Shown here: positions 12,237-22,159 of the stretch, piece by piece
Layout: each line of letters starts with the position of its first letter
Numbering within the stretch: the stretch's first letter is position 1
Assembly: GCA_902728285.1 (NCBI GenBank)
Contig: CACVBU010000038.1
Location: 1 to 64,000 of the forward strand
Origin: Clytia hemisphaerica
Taxonomy: Eukaryota; Cnidaria; Hydrozoa; Leptothecata; Clytiidae
Direction: 5' to 3'
DNA length: 64,000 bases
Made by a program: the position numbers and the translations under genes
The notes under the pieces: generated by a model
Seen by the model: only the letters and a program-made list of their open reading frames with translations
What the model was told of the DNA's origin: nothing
The model's database searches: none

Positions 12237-12550
12237 TATACTTCAAAAATGCTATTCTGTGCTAAACTTAACATACATATGTACTCATATAATACAGCAA
12301 ATAATTTTTTTTTAATTTTAAATTTGACTCACAATTTGTCCTTTAAAGTTTCCAATTTGAAATGGGGGTAATTCCCTTGTTACTTCTCATATAAAGCTTT
12401 CTTGTTGAGTGCGGCCACAACGAAAAATAACTTACTAAAATAACTTAATAATTTTTATATTTTTAATATCACCACCCGACAAAGAAAAGAAACAATATGG
12501 AATTTGAGAAATCCTCTTGCTCACGAGCATGTCTTTTATTCGCAAATAAA

Positions 12551-13701
12551 TACACGTTTTTTTTTTAAGAAACTAGTTTTACCTAGCCTGGAGGTCCATG
12601 CTATGATTTCTTATTCTATATACTGATGGCGAAATATATAGCATGGTATGGACTTAGCCTGGATATCCAAGCTCAAAATTTAAGAAAAAACAAAATTTAC
12701 CTCAACATACAAAGTTCTTAAATTATAGAGCTTGGTCTCCCTAGAGAATGAAAGTGAACACCCATGTTTCCTAGCCAACCCAGGCAGCAAAACAGAAATT
12801 AATAAAAAGCAGTCTTACAAGATCTAAAACTATTAAAAACATCCAAAGATTACACCAAAGTCCATAAAAAAGTTTGCATGCATTATCATGACCAACCATG
12901 TTTTCTTGGAAAATGAACTTGCCTCTGTTTTCTTCTTTTTCATGTTTTCGTGTAACAGAAAGCCCTATCTTCACTAGCAGCTGGAGGACTGTCCTATTTT
13001 TGCTTTAGAATTGCTCAACACCGTGTAGATTGGCCCTTACGTTTTTAGCGAAGTGAGCGCAAGCAAGCGGACTGCATTCTCTTAAAGAGAATGCAAATCG
13101 CTCTAGGGAGACCAGGCTGTAAATCAGAACATAAAATATCTAAACTAGACTGTGAAATAATTTACAGCCTGGATATCCAGGCTAGGTATGGACTGAGAGT
13201 TTGAATTTCCCAGATCCTAATAACGGTTGAAAACATAGCCAATCAAATTTTATTATTCTTTTACTGGCCACACTTTCTTAAAGAAAGCGCAAGTTCCGAA
13301 ATTTGGTTTTTATTTTAGTAAGTGAGGACAGCGCTAAATTCGAATTTCCCACTGTAATTTTTTTGAGGCCACAATCGGACTCACAGCTCTGACCCGTCAA
13401 GTATTCATCAGATTTAAAAAAATACGCAGGCGGGTTCCTGTCTAAGTTTTACCAAGCAGCCTCAATGTTTCTTAAGAAATCGGCCTTTTGAGCCTTGAAT
13501 GTTTCTTACATGTTTCTAAACTTTTTTGACATAATCAGCCTCATGGAAGGTTGGATTGGAAAGTTCTTAAGAAAAAAGAATTTAAAAATGTTATTTTCTC
13601 ATTCTCAGCCTCGTCATGTTTCTTAGATGTTTCTTAGTTTTTAGGCATTCTGAGCCTCGTGTTTCTTAAAAGTGTGTTTCTTAAAAAAAACAAACGTGTA
13701 G
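12551..13701. mobile_element. TACACG(T)n element, copy 3
   Basis: Third tandem-unit copy of the 7226-8377 element, with the same ends and the same position within the unit. Confidence 0.6.
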
Positions 13702-14556
13702 TCCTTCAAATAAATCGTCCTTTATAAATCGATTTGTTTACATTACATGCGAATTTGTGCACACAAAAGAAAAACATTAAACTATTTGGTAAAAGTGGCG
13801 TCGGTAAGATCAAAGAAGTGAAATAAACAAAAGAAGAATTTGTACACAATTCCTAGAAAAAAGAAGAGATGAAAATTTGTTTTCAAGTGGGTTTGACCGT
13901 CGGTTGCGATCACACTAGAAAATTCGTAATTCTACCTTATCTTGAACAATAGGATTGAAATTAAAAGGATATTAAGATAAGGAAACACGAAGAAAAAAAT
14001 CTTTTTTGATATGCATAATTTATGAATTTGCACGCCAATACATAAAAAGGAAAGATTCATTTTTTGAGATTTGATCATAGTCATAAATCTTAAACTTTGA
14101 CGATAATTTTTCTTTATTTCCCTCATTAATATTACTTCCCTCATTTCCATTGTTTCAGTGCCCCCAGGTTATCCAACGGCTACTCATATTTAACTGTACG
14201 TCATAAAATGTATTTTCTGAATTTTCAATCACCGAAAGTAAATCGTATATTGGAAGAGAGGAGTTTTTTGTCTCATCTCTCTGACAAGATTACAAGATTT
14301 CTTAGATATATCATCAAAATAGAGAACTTATACCGAAAGTTTTGCCGAAATATTTCAACTAGGTATCTCTTAAAGAGCCTCGGAATGCCTAGGGGATAAC
14401 AAAAAGAAATTTACATGCAATATTCATTAGCGTAAGATAACTTCTTGATAGCAAAAGGTTTGAAAAAATGTTAACAAAACAAAAATAGCTGTATGTGTGT
14501 ATATGTTTTGAAGCATGTCCTTTTTGAAGTCCGTGTTTACATGACGAGTTTATCTG

Positions 14557-15514
14557 TTATTTATTAGCCGATTTACTGGATTCGCCTTGTTGGTTTTCAG
14601 CCATAATCTTTGCAAACTCGAGATAAAAATTTCGCTCTTTTTCTTTGTCAAGTGCGTCAGCGGCAATCTGTTTCTCAAAGAGGGTCGTTTGGAAGGTTTG
14701 GAACTGTTTCTCACTTTCTTTGAACATTTGCATTTGCTGCTTTTGAATTTCGATCAACTCTTCGTGAAATGATGTTTTCTTTCCTTTCTCATTTGTTGCT
14801 TTCGCACGCTTTTTCTGCCGGACTTCTTCTTTCAGTTCCTCATAATACTCAAAAGAGGATTATAAATAATCTTTCTGGGATTTTCTCTTACGACCGGGCT
14901 CTTCCACAATAGGTTCGTTCGGTTCGTCAACAAAAGGGTTCAGGCAGGTTTTCAATTGGTTCTTCGCACGTTTTTTCTTCATCAAAAACCTCATTTTCAA
15001 TCGTCATGTCTCCAGAAATTCCCATGGCACCGACTTCAGTTAGTTCAGGAAGCTTAACCTTTTTCTTTTGATGTAAAAGTTTGTCAAGCTCATCATAGTA
15101 TGGACATGTGTTAAAAGCCTCACCGGTCTTCTTACTATTTGCCTCTTTACATTTAATATACTTTTCCTGAATTTTAGCAAATTTTCATTTGATCTGGTCC
15201 AATGATATCACTTTTCCGTGCAAATTCACCTTTGTAAGGATCTGCGCCCATCCTTTATTTGCGTCTTTAGAATTCAGAACGTCATAATTCTCTTGCCATT
15301 GGGATACAAGAGCATTTGTCTGCGCAGCGCTCCAATGCTCTCGTTTTGTTTTTGGCTTGACTGGCGGTTTCTCAACCTCAGTTTCAATCTCTTGACGTGC
15401 GTGCTGTATTTCAGGAGGTGGTTGGAATCTTTGTTGAAATTGTGGTGCTGCTGGATAAAACGAATAGCCAGGATATCCCGGCATTCCGGGGTAAAAGTTA
15501 AAATTTTGCATCAC
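14557..15514 (-). pseudogene. Myb/SANT-like DNA-binding protein of a Harbinger element, broken
   Basis: The minus-strand gene starts at MMQNFNFYPGMPGYPGY, a Pro/Tyr/Gln-rich leader. A Myb/SANT-like domain follows from about residue 60 (REHWSAAQTNALVSQW, then GWAQILTKVN and DQIK), with KFAKIQEKYIKCKE after it. Next are an acidic linker and a charged coiled-coil-like tail ending ESSKSANK. Three lesions are visible: an in-frame TGA at about 15183 where the family normally has Trp, a one-base shift near 14940, and a TAA near 14864. In PIF/Harbinger elements a Myb/SANT-like protein is the partner needed for transposase function, and here it lies divergently from a Harbinger transposase exon at 15921. 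Its 3' part has been triplicated toward 6886. Confidence 0.83.
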
Positions 15515-15920
15515 TTCACTGAGTCACCTTTCACAGCAAAACTCTCTTTGAAAATGAAAGCCTTCTAAATTATTGTCCATTTTATATTATAAAGTAAGCC
15601 GAAAGTGTATTGAGATGAACTGTTTTAGTAGATTTTTCAGACAATAGATTAAAAATCAATATGAGCCACTCACAAAGTAAACAAAGATAGAAAAACTAAA
15701 ATTTGGAATATTTTCCTTTGACACCTTCTTCCTTTAAAAAAAGAAGATTTATGACGTAATCTTCATACAGCAAAGACTCGAAAAAGCCTGATAATTGGCA
15801 ATTGTTGAACTTTTTACAATAGTTTCATCCCATTGCAGAGGTCTGGAATCTAGGGGTGTTACTGCGTATCCTTTCAAAATATTATCGTCATTTTGATCAT
15901 TGACTAGCGAAGAAGCAAAA
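15515..15920. promoter_or_regulatory. Intergenic region between divergent Harbinger genes
   Basis: About 400 AT-rich bases separate the start of the minus-strand Myb/SANT-like gene from the first ATG of the plus-strand transposase piece. By position it should hold both promoters. I could not identify a specific promoter element. Confidence 0.35.
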
Positions 15921-16145
15921 ATGAGGAATAAGTTGATGTTGCTTCTCATGTTCATGCAAAGAAGAAAAAATGTGAGAAAGAAATTCCGGAGACTTTTCAT
16001 GAACAATATCAACATTCACTCTCACAGATTGCGACTGCAAATGTCACTGTCAGGGACGAGAACTAGTCTCTTTGGTTTCAATTTTCGGAAACCAAGATCT
16101 GTTTGGGCTTACGAACGTCAAGAATTTTGGTTCAACAGAATGTTA

Positions 16146-16945
16146 CCTTATCGGGGAAAACTTCGTCGGGGAAAAGTGACGAAATTTTGGACAAGTGACG
16201 AATATTTTCCCCGACGAAAATTTTCCCCGGCCTTAATGCGTTTACCAACTGCAGTAAAACCTCTAATTAACGGACACTCTAAAAGGCTGACACCTCTGAT
16301 TAGCGGACAATTCCATTTTTCCCGGCCGTTTCCTCGTCAAATCCTCATAAAAAAGTTTCTAAAAGACGGACACTCAATTAGCGGACCCTCTGATTAGCGG
16401 ACATTTTTTTTCGCACGAAATGGCCAAAACTCCTATTTTAGCTCTCCAATTAGCGGACATTGAATATCAAACGGGTCACAGACGTCCAAAATCGAAACAA
16501 TTTTTTTAGATGTTTCTATTTCGAGCACTTATTAGTCTTATTATTCAAATTATTTCTACAAATTTCCAGTTTTCCCTTGACCCATTCAACGAATTTAGGT
16601 GGGCCAAAGAAATCATAAACCACTGATTTTCTTTTATTTGTTAAAAACTAAATTGTTGCGTTTTAATAACCTCTCTCTTGTTCTTCTATGGCCTACTGTC
16701 TGCAGATAAGTACTTTAGACCCCAATTTTGTATTTTCGACACCCTGGGATGGCCTAATTTCAAAATTGGAGCTCCGAGATCAAAAGTTTCTAAAAGGCGG
16801 ACACTTCTAATTAGCGGACACTAACCCCTTTCGCCAATGGTGCCCGCTAATTAGAGGTTCCACTGTACCAGCAAGTGACGAATTTTTCCCCGACGAAAAT
16901 TTTCCCCGACGAAAATTTTCCCCGACGAAGTTTTCCCCGATAAGG
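16146..16945. mobile_element. TA-flanked element with CCTTATCGGGG termini
   Basis: The ends are inverted: CCTTATCGGGGAAAACTTCG at the left, with its complement ending CCCCGATAAGG at the right. They are flanked by TA at 16144-16145 and 16946-16947. Removing the insert and one TA restores the Harbinger frame (M-L-Y-D). Short GACGAAAATTTTCCCC repeats lie next to both ends. Only about 186 bp belong to this element, because a second transposon occupies 16252-16865. The TA duplication suggests a Tc1/mariner-type transposase in trans. Confidence 0.82.
16252..16865. mobile_element. pogo/Tigger-like non-autonomous element, 614 bp
   Basis: The left end CAGTAAAACCTCTAATTAAC is the inverted match of the right end, which reads GCTAATTAGAGGTTCCACTG. 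CAGT tips and AACCTCTAATTA-type TIRs are typical of pogo-like elements. TA follows the right end, while the left flank is TG, so the duplication is decayed at one side. The motif (A/G)TTAGCGGACA is repeated inside at both ends. No transposase frame is present. It is nested in the 16146-16945 element. Confidence 0.72.
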
Positions 16946-17052
16946 TATACGATTTACAAAAAGACGAAAATTTCAACCTCCATTTGCGACAAGATTTTAG
17001 AATGACCCTTCCCACTTTTATGAAGATAGTCGAGTTAGTGAGACTACGGATG

Positions 17053-17519
17053 GTAAATTCTATTTTCTAAATATGATGAAAGCTTTACTTCAAAATTTAT
17101 CCTTGAAATATTTTATTCCTTACTCCTTTTTTCTATAATCAGATGTTTAACAGTGATCCGTACGATTTCTTGCAAAAATCAATATTTGATAGATCAAAGA
17201 TAAAAGGGATTAGTGGGAGCAGCAATATTGACAAGTGTACCACAACCTTAAAGTATTTTGAAAGAACGGCACATCTCTATTGTATAACGTATATAGTAGA
17301 AACTTATTATGTACAGTATGGGAAACATGCTTTCTAAATTTAATTCATCGTTGATACCGCCTTTTGGTCTATTCAAACACACTTTACTTTACGATGCCAG
17401 TTTTGAAGAGTGAGAGATTTACCTTTTAGATGCGAGCTTAGAAAAAAGTACGCTAAAACAAGGATGGAACATTAAAAATAATGTAACCTAAAAGGGGATA
17501 ACATCTAAATTACCAAATA
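17053..17519. other. Unassigned DNA after the Harbinger exon
   Basis: It should hold the intron following the transposase exon. A 64-codon open frame at 17143-17337 follows a possible acceptor (TAATCAG at about 17141), but its residues do not resemble the Harbinger catalytic domain. I see nothing else. Confidence 0.3.
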
Positions 17520-17885
17520 ACCTGGAAATTTTCCCTCTTGAGCTGTGCATAACTCCAAAATTTTCCAAGCTCTTACCTATACGACTATACCCTGGAAATT
17601 TTTTTGAAAGCTTTTCGAATCCTGGAAATTTTTCGAAAGCTTTTCTATACCCTGGAAATTTTCTAAAGGTAAAAGTCCCTGGAAATTTCTCATAAGATTT
17701 TTTATACCCTGGAAATTTTTGTTACTTCGACTTGACCCCTGGAAAATCAGATATCTGGAAGACGATGCTTACGTGTCTAACCCCCTGGAAAATAGTCTGG
17801 AACTCCTGGAAATTTTCCAAATACCCCCTGGAAAAGTTCGTCCACCCCTATGTACAGACACAAAATGGAATGGCCCATTGTATTG
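17520..17885. repeat. Array of CCTGGAAATTTT motifs
   Basis: CCTGGAAA(A/T) occurs at least nine times in irregular spacing of about 30-60 bp, often as TACCCTGGAAATTTT. The segment ends with ACAAAATGGAATGGCCCA. A second region with GGAAATTC motifs ends similarly (TTCTGGAATGGCCCA) at about 20440-20455, so this is probably the end of a dispersed repeat family. Confidence 0.55.
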
Positions 17886-17890
17886 ATGGA

Positions 17891-18556
17891 TCACTGTATA
17901 TGTTCAATTAAATGGTCCTTTTTCTGACAAATATCATTAAAGTGGCCCAAAGATACAATTGTGCCACAAATTGGGCATTTGGCATACAAACAATTCAGTA
18001 GCAAGCTACCATTTCTATATATCGTTTCGAATATTGCCCTCTCCAAGGATAACATTCTAACTTCTGTAGGAATCATCAACGTTTCGATGTTTTCACTGGA
18101 CAATTTATTTATATCAATAAATTTAATTTCATGCCTGTCTGTGCAATCGGAACACTTGGTAAACATTAGCAATTTTGATTTAGGGAGAGCGTGACAAGAA
18201 CGGTGGAGAAGTTTGGCTTTACATCCGCTCAGATCAAATTGAAGACACCATCCGTAACCAAGATAACAGTTTCTTGCGAGAAAGGTAAAGCATAAACTAG
18301 ACACTAGCACTACATTCCAAAATAGAAGTTCGGTACTGAAAAAAAAAAGAAATTGCAGTTTCGTCGTAAATAAAAAATACATTTAGTTTGAAATAAATAC
18401 AATTTATATTTAGGATCATCACTATGGTCGGAATCTTCCTCACAACAATAGATAAGCCAATCACGATCTTCGAGCCAATCATCAATCGAATCTGATGAAC
18501 CATCTTTCAAATGGAAGACATGTATATGCCGTATCAGCCAAAGTTGAAATGTAAGG
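17891..18556 (-). other. Unrecognised minus-strand coding-like region with paired cysteines
   Basis: Two adjacent minus-strand open stretches are separated by a TTTTTTTCAG acceptor-like site at about 18340. The upstream piece reads EFYGLTFQLWLIRHIHVF, then an acidic stretch. The downstream piece has CSDCTDRHEIKF and KCPICGTIVSLGHFNDIC, two close Cys pairs that could bind zinc. Residue composition looks protein-like, but I recognise no family. It could be two exons of a host gene or of a transposon cargo gene. Confidence 0.4.
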
Positions 18557-18643
18557 CCGTAAAATTCCACATCACCGAGTTAGTGCTCATTCGTCAGCTT
18601 TAGGTAGGTACGGTAAATCGCAAAGTATCTTTTGTTTCTTCAG

Positions 18644-18879
18644 GTGATGATCTCACTGAAATCGAAAGTACTAAGGCGGTTATTTATGTATTGGATCGGT
18701 ATACAGTCTCCACAAAAGCCTATCACGAGCTCTCTCAAATTGCGTTTGGACTTCCGCGCACTCATGCTGTGGAAAAGACCCAGAAACAGATTTCAAGAAG
18801 TTTTGATATCGAACCAACTCCTGGAAAGACAGTAGGCGCTCAGATGAGACTAATGGGTCAGCTGGAAACTGACGAATGA
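18644..18879 (+). other. Exon-like coding segment, unrecognised
   Basis: After an acceptor TTTGTTTCTTCAG at 18643, an open frame runs to a TGA at 18877. It includes STKAVIYVLDRYTVSTKAYH, then ELSQIAFGLPRTH, and DIEPTPGKTVGAQMRL. The conserved-looking spacing and the good acceptor suggest a real exon or a recent pseudo-exon. The combination of YHELS and PTPGK reminds me of uncharacterised repetitive proteins in cnidarian genomes, but this is from memory and weak. No partner exon is identified with confidence. Confidence 0.45.
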
Positions 18880-19129
18880 GTGAAGTCGGCAGAGAAAAGC
18901 ATAATGGTTAGTCGAAAGATCCCCCTTTCCTCTAGAAAAAATTGCGTGAATGCGTGAATTCACCAAATTGTTTGTGTGAATGTATGGAATTTGCTTTTTC
19001 CTCGATTTTTTCCAATTTCCAGAAAAGTCAGAATTGCATGAATTTGTAAAAAGATTTCCGTGAATGTGTGAATTTCAAAAGAAAGTTGAATGAATTGCTG
19101 GTTGACTTGAGTTGCCTTCTATATACATT

Positions 19130-19520
19130 TACACGTTTTGTTTTTTTTTAAGAAACACACTTTTAAGAAACATGAGGCTCAGAATGCCTAAAAACTAAGA
19201 AACATCTAAGAAACATCTAAGAAACATGCTGAGGCTGAGAATGAGAAAATAGCATTTTTAAATTCGTTTTTTTAAGAACCTTCCAATCAAGGTTCCAGAA
19301 ATATACATACATAACATTTAGATACAATTGAGAAAGTCAGAAATCAATATAGAAGATAGGAAAGTACCGTAGATTAGTCAATTAGACTATTGTATTATCG
19401 ACATGCGTCCTTTAAGCTTGACAAAGTGTAAGAAACATGTAAGAAACATTTGAGGCCGATTTCTTAAGAAACATTGAGGCTGCTTGGTAAGACTAGTTTC
19501 TTAAAAAAAAAAACGTGTAG
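19130..19520. mobile_element. Short member of the TACACG(T)n family, inverted
   Basis: It begins TACACGTTTTG, T-run, AAGAAACACACTTTTAAGAA and ends AGTTTCTTAA, A-run, CGTGTAG. Its flanks and inner GAGGCTCAGAATGCC words are the reverse complement of the ends of the 7226-8377 element, and the middle 0.8 kb is absent. It is a deletion derivative or the core family member. An unrelated segment at about 19311-19430 interrupts it. Confidence 0.65.
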
Positions 19521-19560
19521 TAACATTATTTTTGCATTGTTTTTTTTGTCTTTAATCAGG

Positions 19561-20029
19561 AGTTCCTGGATTATTTGTCAAGAGAAGATCTAACCAGATT
19601 AATTATAATCACTAACAATCAAGGGCTTGAGTCATTAAAAAGCCTGAAGGATGCTTTGCTTGAAGTAGAAGCTCCCAATGGCACCACCACCAGCTGCAAA
19701 TAACATTGTTGCATTTGTGGGAATTGTAAAGAGATGCCGACATTGATCGAAAATAAATGTTGCCGCAGGAAGATCTGTGTAACAAAGTACTCGTTGTTTA
19801 TCAAATATTGCTTGGATAAGGACAATGTAACGATGAATATAAAGGCTCGCTCTGACGTTAGGTGTGAAGAGTGGAACTTTGAGACCAGGGAACTGAGAAA
19901 AGCTGCATACCACCAGTATACGCTTTGGAAATATGGACGACTAACCAAAGGAGACCGCAGAATGGTACCATCGTGTGCCGTACTGAAAGTGAGAGGCGAA
20001 TTTCCAAACCCAGATGGCGCCAATTATTA
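19561..20029 (+). pseudogene. P2X7-type C-terminal (intracellular) domain exon with in-frame stop
   Basis: After an acceptor TCTTTAATCAG at 19560, the frame gives EFLDYLSREDLTRL, then CICGNCKEMPTLIENKCC, KYCLDKDNV, RKAAYHQYTLWKYGRL and RRMVPSCAVLKVRGEFPNPD. It ends GANY-stop. The spaced cysteines and the AYRQ..LW..G.LG.G.RR..PSC..W.IR..FP order are the hallmark of the P2X purinoceptor 7 C-terminal zinc-binding domain, which also occurs alone in many invertebrate proteins. A TAA at 19701-19703 interrupts it just before HCCICGNC, so this copy looks broken. No channel domain is visible. Confidence 0.78.
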
Positions 20030-20032
20030 GAT

Positions 20033-20188
20033 GACAAAGTCGAACCTGGTATAGTCAATCGTACAATCAATTTATTTGCTCCAAATCGTTTTATTTGGTT
20101 CTTATCTGACGCTCCCCATTTGCTCAAAACTGGAAGGAATCCATTGTATGCCTCAGGTGTTTCTAACACAGCTTGCTTCATATTCTAA
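20033..20188 (+). pseudogene. P-element/THAP9-like transposase fragment
   Basis: A 45-codon stretch reads NLFAPNRFIWFLSDAPHLLK and then TGRNPLYASG. The block (Y/W)F.SDAPHLLKT.RN is characteristic of the RNase H-like core of P-element and THAP9-type transposases. It directly follows the stop of the P2X7-type domain, in another frame. Nothing recognisable of the rest of the transposase is nearby. The opposite strand is also open here but shows no motif. Confidence 0.55.
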
Positions 20189-20770
20189 TTTCCTGTTATG
20201 CTTGGGTTTATATCATCACTATTCCCCTTATAACATTTTTAGCTTTAGATCGTTAGTTAGCTTAAAATCCATGTATTTTTGCAAAATGCATCGGAAATTC
20301 CACTTTTTTTGCCTTTTTTTAATTCAATTGCCTTGGAAATTCATACATTTTCTTCTCTCGCCTTGGAGATTTCGAATTTTGGTGAAAACTTTTGCCCTCT
20401 GAAATCATGTGTCGTCCGCCCCCTGTTAGAGACAAATTCTGGAATGGCCCAATAGTGGTATGTGAAAGAAAAACCTAATCCAAATGAATAGTCAAGAACA
20501 AGTGCAAATTAGGATACCTTTGGCAATCTCTCCTACTTAGGAGAGTATTTTAAATTGGATACAAAAAAGTATCCAAATAGCAATCAACATCCTAATTAAG
20601 ATACTAAAAACCAAAAAACCTGTATTTTTCACCAACCAGAGACATCGGCGCCATCTTACCACTTCCAAGATGTAAATAATAAGCAAATGAGATTGTGTAC
20701 TGAATTTCATCGAGTTTGGCTGGCGAATGCAAAACTATAGTTCAAAACACAAGAGAAGAAGCGACCTCTT
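20189..20770. other. Unassigned DNA with GGAAATTC repeat end
   Basis: It contains several GGAAATTC/CCTTGGAAATT words at 20290-20350 and the terminal word TTCTGGAATGGCCCA at about 20440, related to 17520-17885. The rest, up to the second LINE, has no gene that I can see. Confidence 0.35.
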
Positions 20771-21050
20771 TTGGTTTGTCTCTCAAACGAGAGAGAAAAT
20801 TCCACACTCTTTGGCAATCTTTGTCTTCTTAAGGGTATTGAAAAATATAGGGCAGTCAGTATCACTGAAGATCTAACACCCGATGAAAGAAACCAATTAA
20901 AAAAACTTTCGAACCAAGCTAAAGAACGTAACGCAAATAAAAACTCTGAAAATGAAAAATAGAGAGTGCGGGGAAATTCAAAAGACGGATTCTTCCTCAT
21001 CAAGATCAAGACGAAACCCCAAATAGAGAATGCAACCAAGAAAGTTGTGT
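20771..21050 (+). pseudogene. LINE B ORF1 C-terminal region
   Basis: The frame reads GIEKYRAVSITEDLTPDERN, then KKLSNQAKERNANKNSENEK, a TAG at 20960-20962, then RVRGNSKDGFFLIKI. The YR.V.ITEDLT..ER and RVRG.....G blocks are common at the C-terminus of ORF1-type proteins in cnidarian and molluscan LINEs. The TAG replaces what is usually an aromatic codon. The same frame continues into the endonuclease, which suggests that ORF1 and ORF2 are joined here. Confidence 0.65.
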
Positions 21051-22159
21051 TCAAAAATCTCACTCAAAAACAAAAAACAAAAAACAAAAGAACAAGAAAT
21101 CAAAAAAGTCTGAATCAAGTCCCTCGCCATGATCTAACAATAAATGGTATCAAGTTTTATTACTGCAACGTTGATATTCTAACATCAGGCAAAAAGAAAG
21201 AACTTATACAAAACGTAGAGAAACAACAACCACACATTGTTGCCATATGTGAAGTAAAACCAAAACATGGAACACTAAGAGAACTACACGAGTACGAATT
21301 CAAAGATTATAAAGTTGTTTGTAATACGAATATGGATACCTACATTGGCCGTGGAGTTATAATTCTTGCCCACGCATCAGTTCAGCATTTGATTGTTAAT
21401 GTGACCAAATCAATAAATCAAGTCAACTTTATTGAAGCTTGTATCATAGAAGTTCGCCTAAGTGGTAATGACTTACTGGTTTTTGCATGCATGTACCGCA
21501 GCCCTACCAGCAGTAACATGTCGAATGAAAACAACATCAGACTTAATAAGCTCATTTACGATATTTCATCCATCAAAAGATATTCCCATAAATGCTTTGT
21601 AGGGGATTTCAACTTTCCTACAATTAACTGGGAAAATTGGACGACAAAACATCAGGAAGAACGCAAAGAAGAGAAGTTCTTAGATACTCTCCGCGACTCT
21701 TTCCTCCATCAGAACGTAGACGAACCAACACGATGCCGTGGAACCGATGAACCATCTTTGGTTGATCTCATTCTAACAGGTGAAGCCAACCAAACACAAA
21801 ATCTGGAATATCTCAGTCCATTGGGTAAAAGCGATCACAGTTCCCTGACCTTTAGCATAAAGTGCAATGCATATGTAAAGCCCACATCAGAAAGGTACAA
21901 TTATGATAATGCTGATTTTGAAGCAATGAAGCAAAATCTTGAAACAGGTAACTGGCAAAGGATTTTTCTAGATGCGGCTAATGAGAAATCAGTCGAGGAA
22001 CTTTGGCAAGTTTTCAAGAATAAAGTAAGCGAATTGCAAAACCGTTTCATCCCGCTCAAAACGATTGGAGGCGAGGGTTGGAGAAAGAGAGGAAGAATTC
22101 CTATTCCAAAAGATCTCAAAACTGAAATAGCAAAGAAAAAGCGTCTACATAGAAAATGA
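21051..22159 (+). pseudogene. LINE B endonuclease domain, intact frame
   Basis: The APE-type endonuclease is complete in one frame: YYCNVDILTSGKKKEL at the N-terminus, ICEVKPKH (the catalytic Glu block), CMYRSPTSSN, VGDFNFPTINW (GDFN), SLVDLILTG, and LGKSDHSSLTF (the catalytic Asp-His). It ends in a basic segment (RIPIPKDLKTEIAKKKRLH) before a stop at 22157. The linker continues in another frame from 22160. It nicks target DNA to prime reverse transcription. The domain looks intact, but the element as a whole is dead. Confidence 0.88.

Larger units (their letters stand above)
6886..14866. repeat. Tandem triplication of a 2.66-kb unit
   Basis: The word TAGACAGTATTAATCAATAT occurs at 6891, 9559 and 12220, giving periods of 2668 and 2661 bp. 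The three copies differ mainly by single-base indels. Both internal junctions read AAAGAGGAT followed by GAGTGGAAGGAGAG, while the third copy runs on from AAAGAGGAT into longer Myb/SANT gene sequence. The third copy therefore retains the parental context and the first two are 5'-truncated duplicates. Each unit holds an element (7226-8377 and equivalents), short non-coding DNA, and the last part of the Myb/SANT-like gene on the minus strand. Confidence 0.93.
15921..17052 (+). pseudogene. Harbinger (HARBI1-like) transposase, first exon only, interrupted
   Basis: From the ATG at 15921 the frame gives a basic N-terminus (MRNKLMLLLMFMQRRKNVRK), then RSVWAYERQEFWFNRML. It is interrupted at 16146-16945 and resumes with YDLQKDENFNLHLRQDFRM and TLPTFMKIVELVRLRM. 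This is the order seen at the N-terminus of Harbinger/HARBI1-type nucleases (RSVW, then W, then the FRM...TF block). A GT donor (GTAAAT) follows at 17053. The catalytic DDE part should follow, but I find none downstream before 18.9 kb, so the gene is 3'-truncated. The start is uncertain. Confidence 0.68.

Noticed and set aside
19858..20181. Minus-strand 107-codon frame opposite the P2X7-type and transposase fragments
   Set aside because: The plus strand carries recognisable motifs in the same bases, so this is a shadow.
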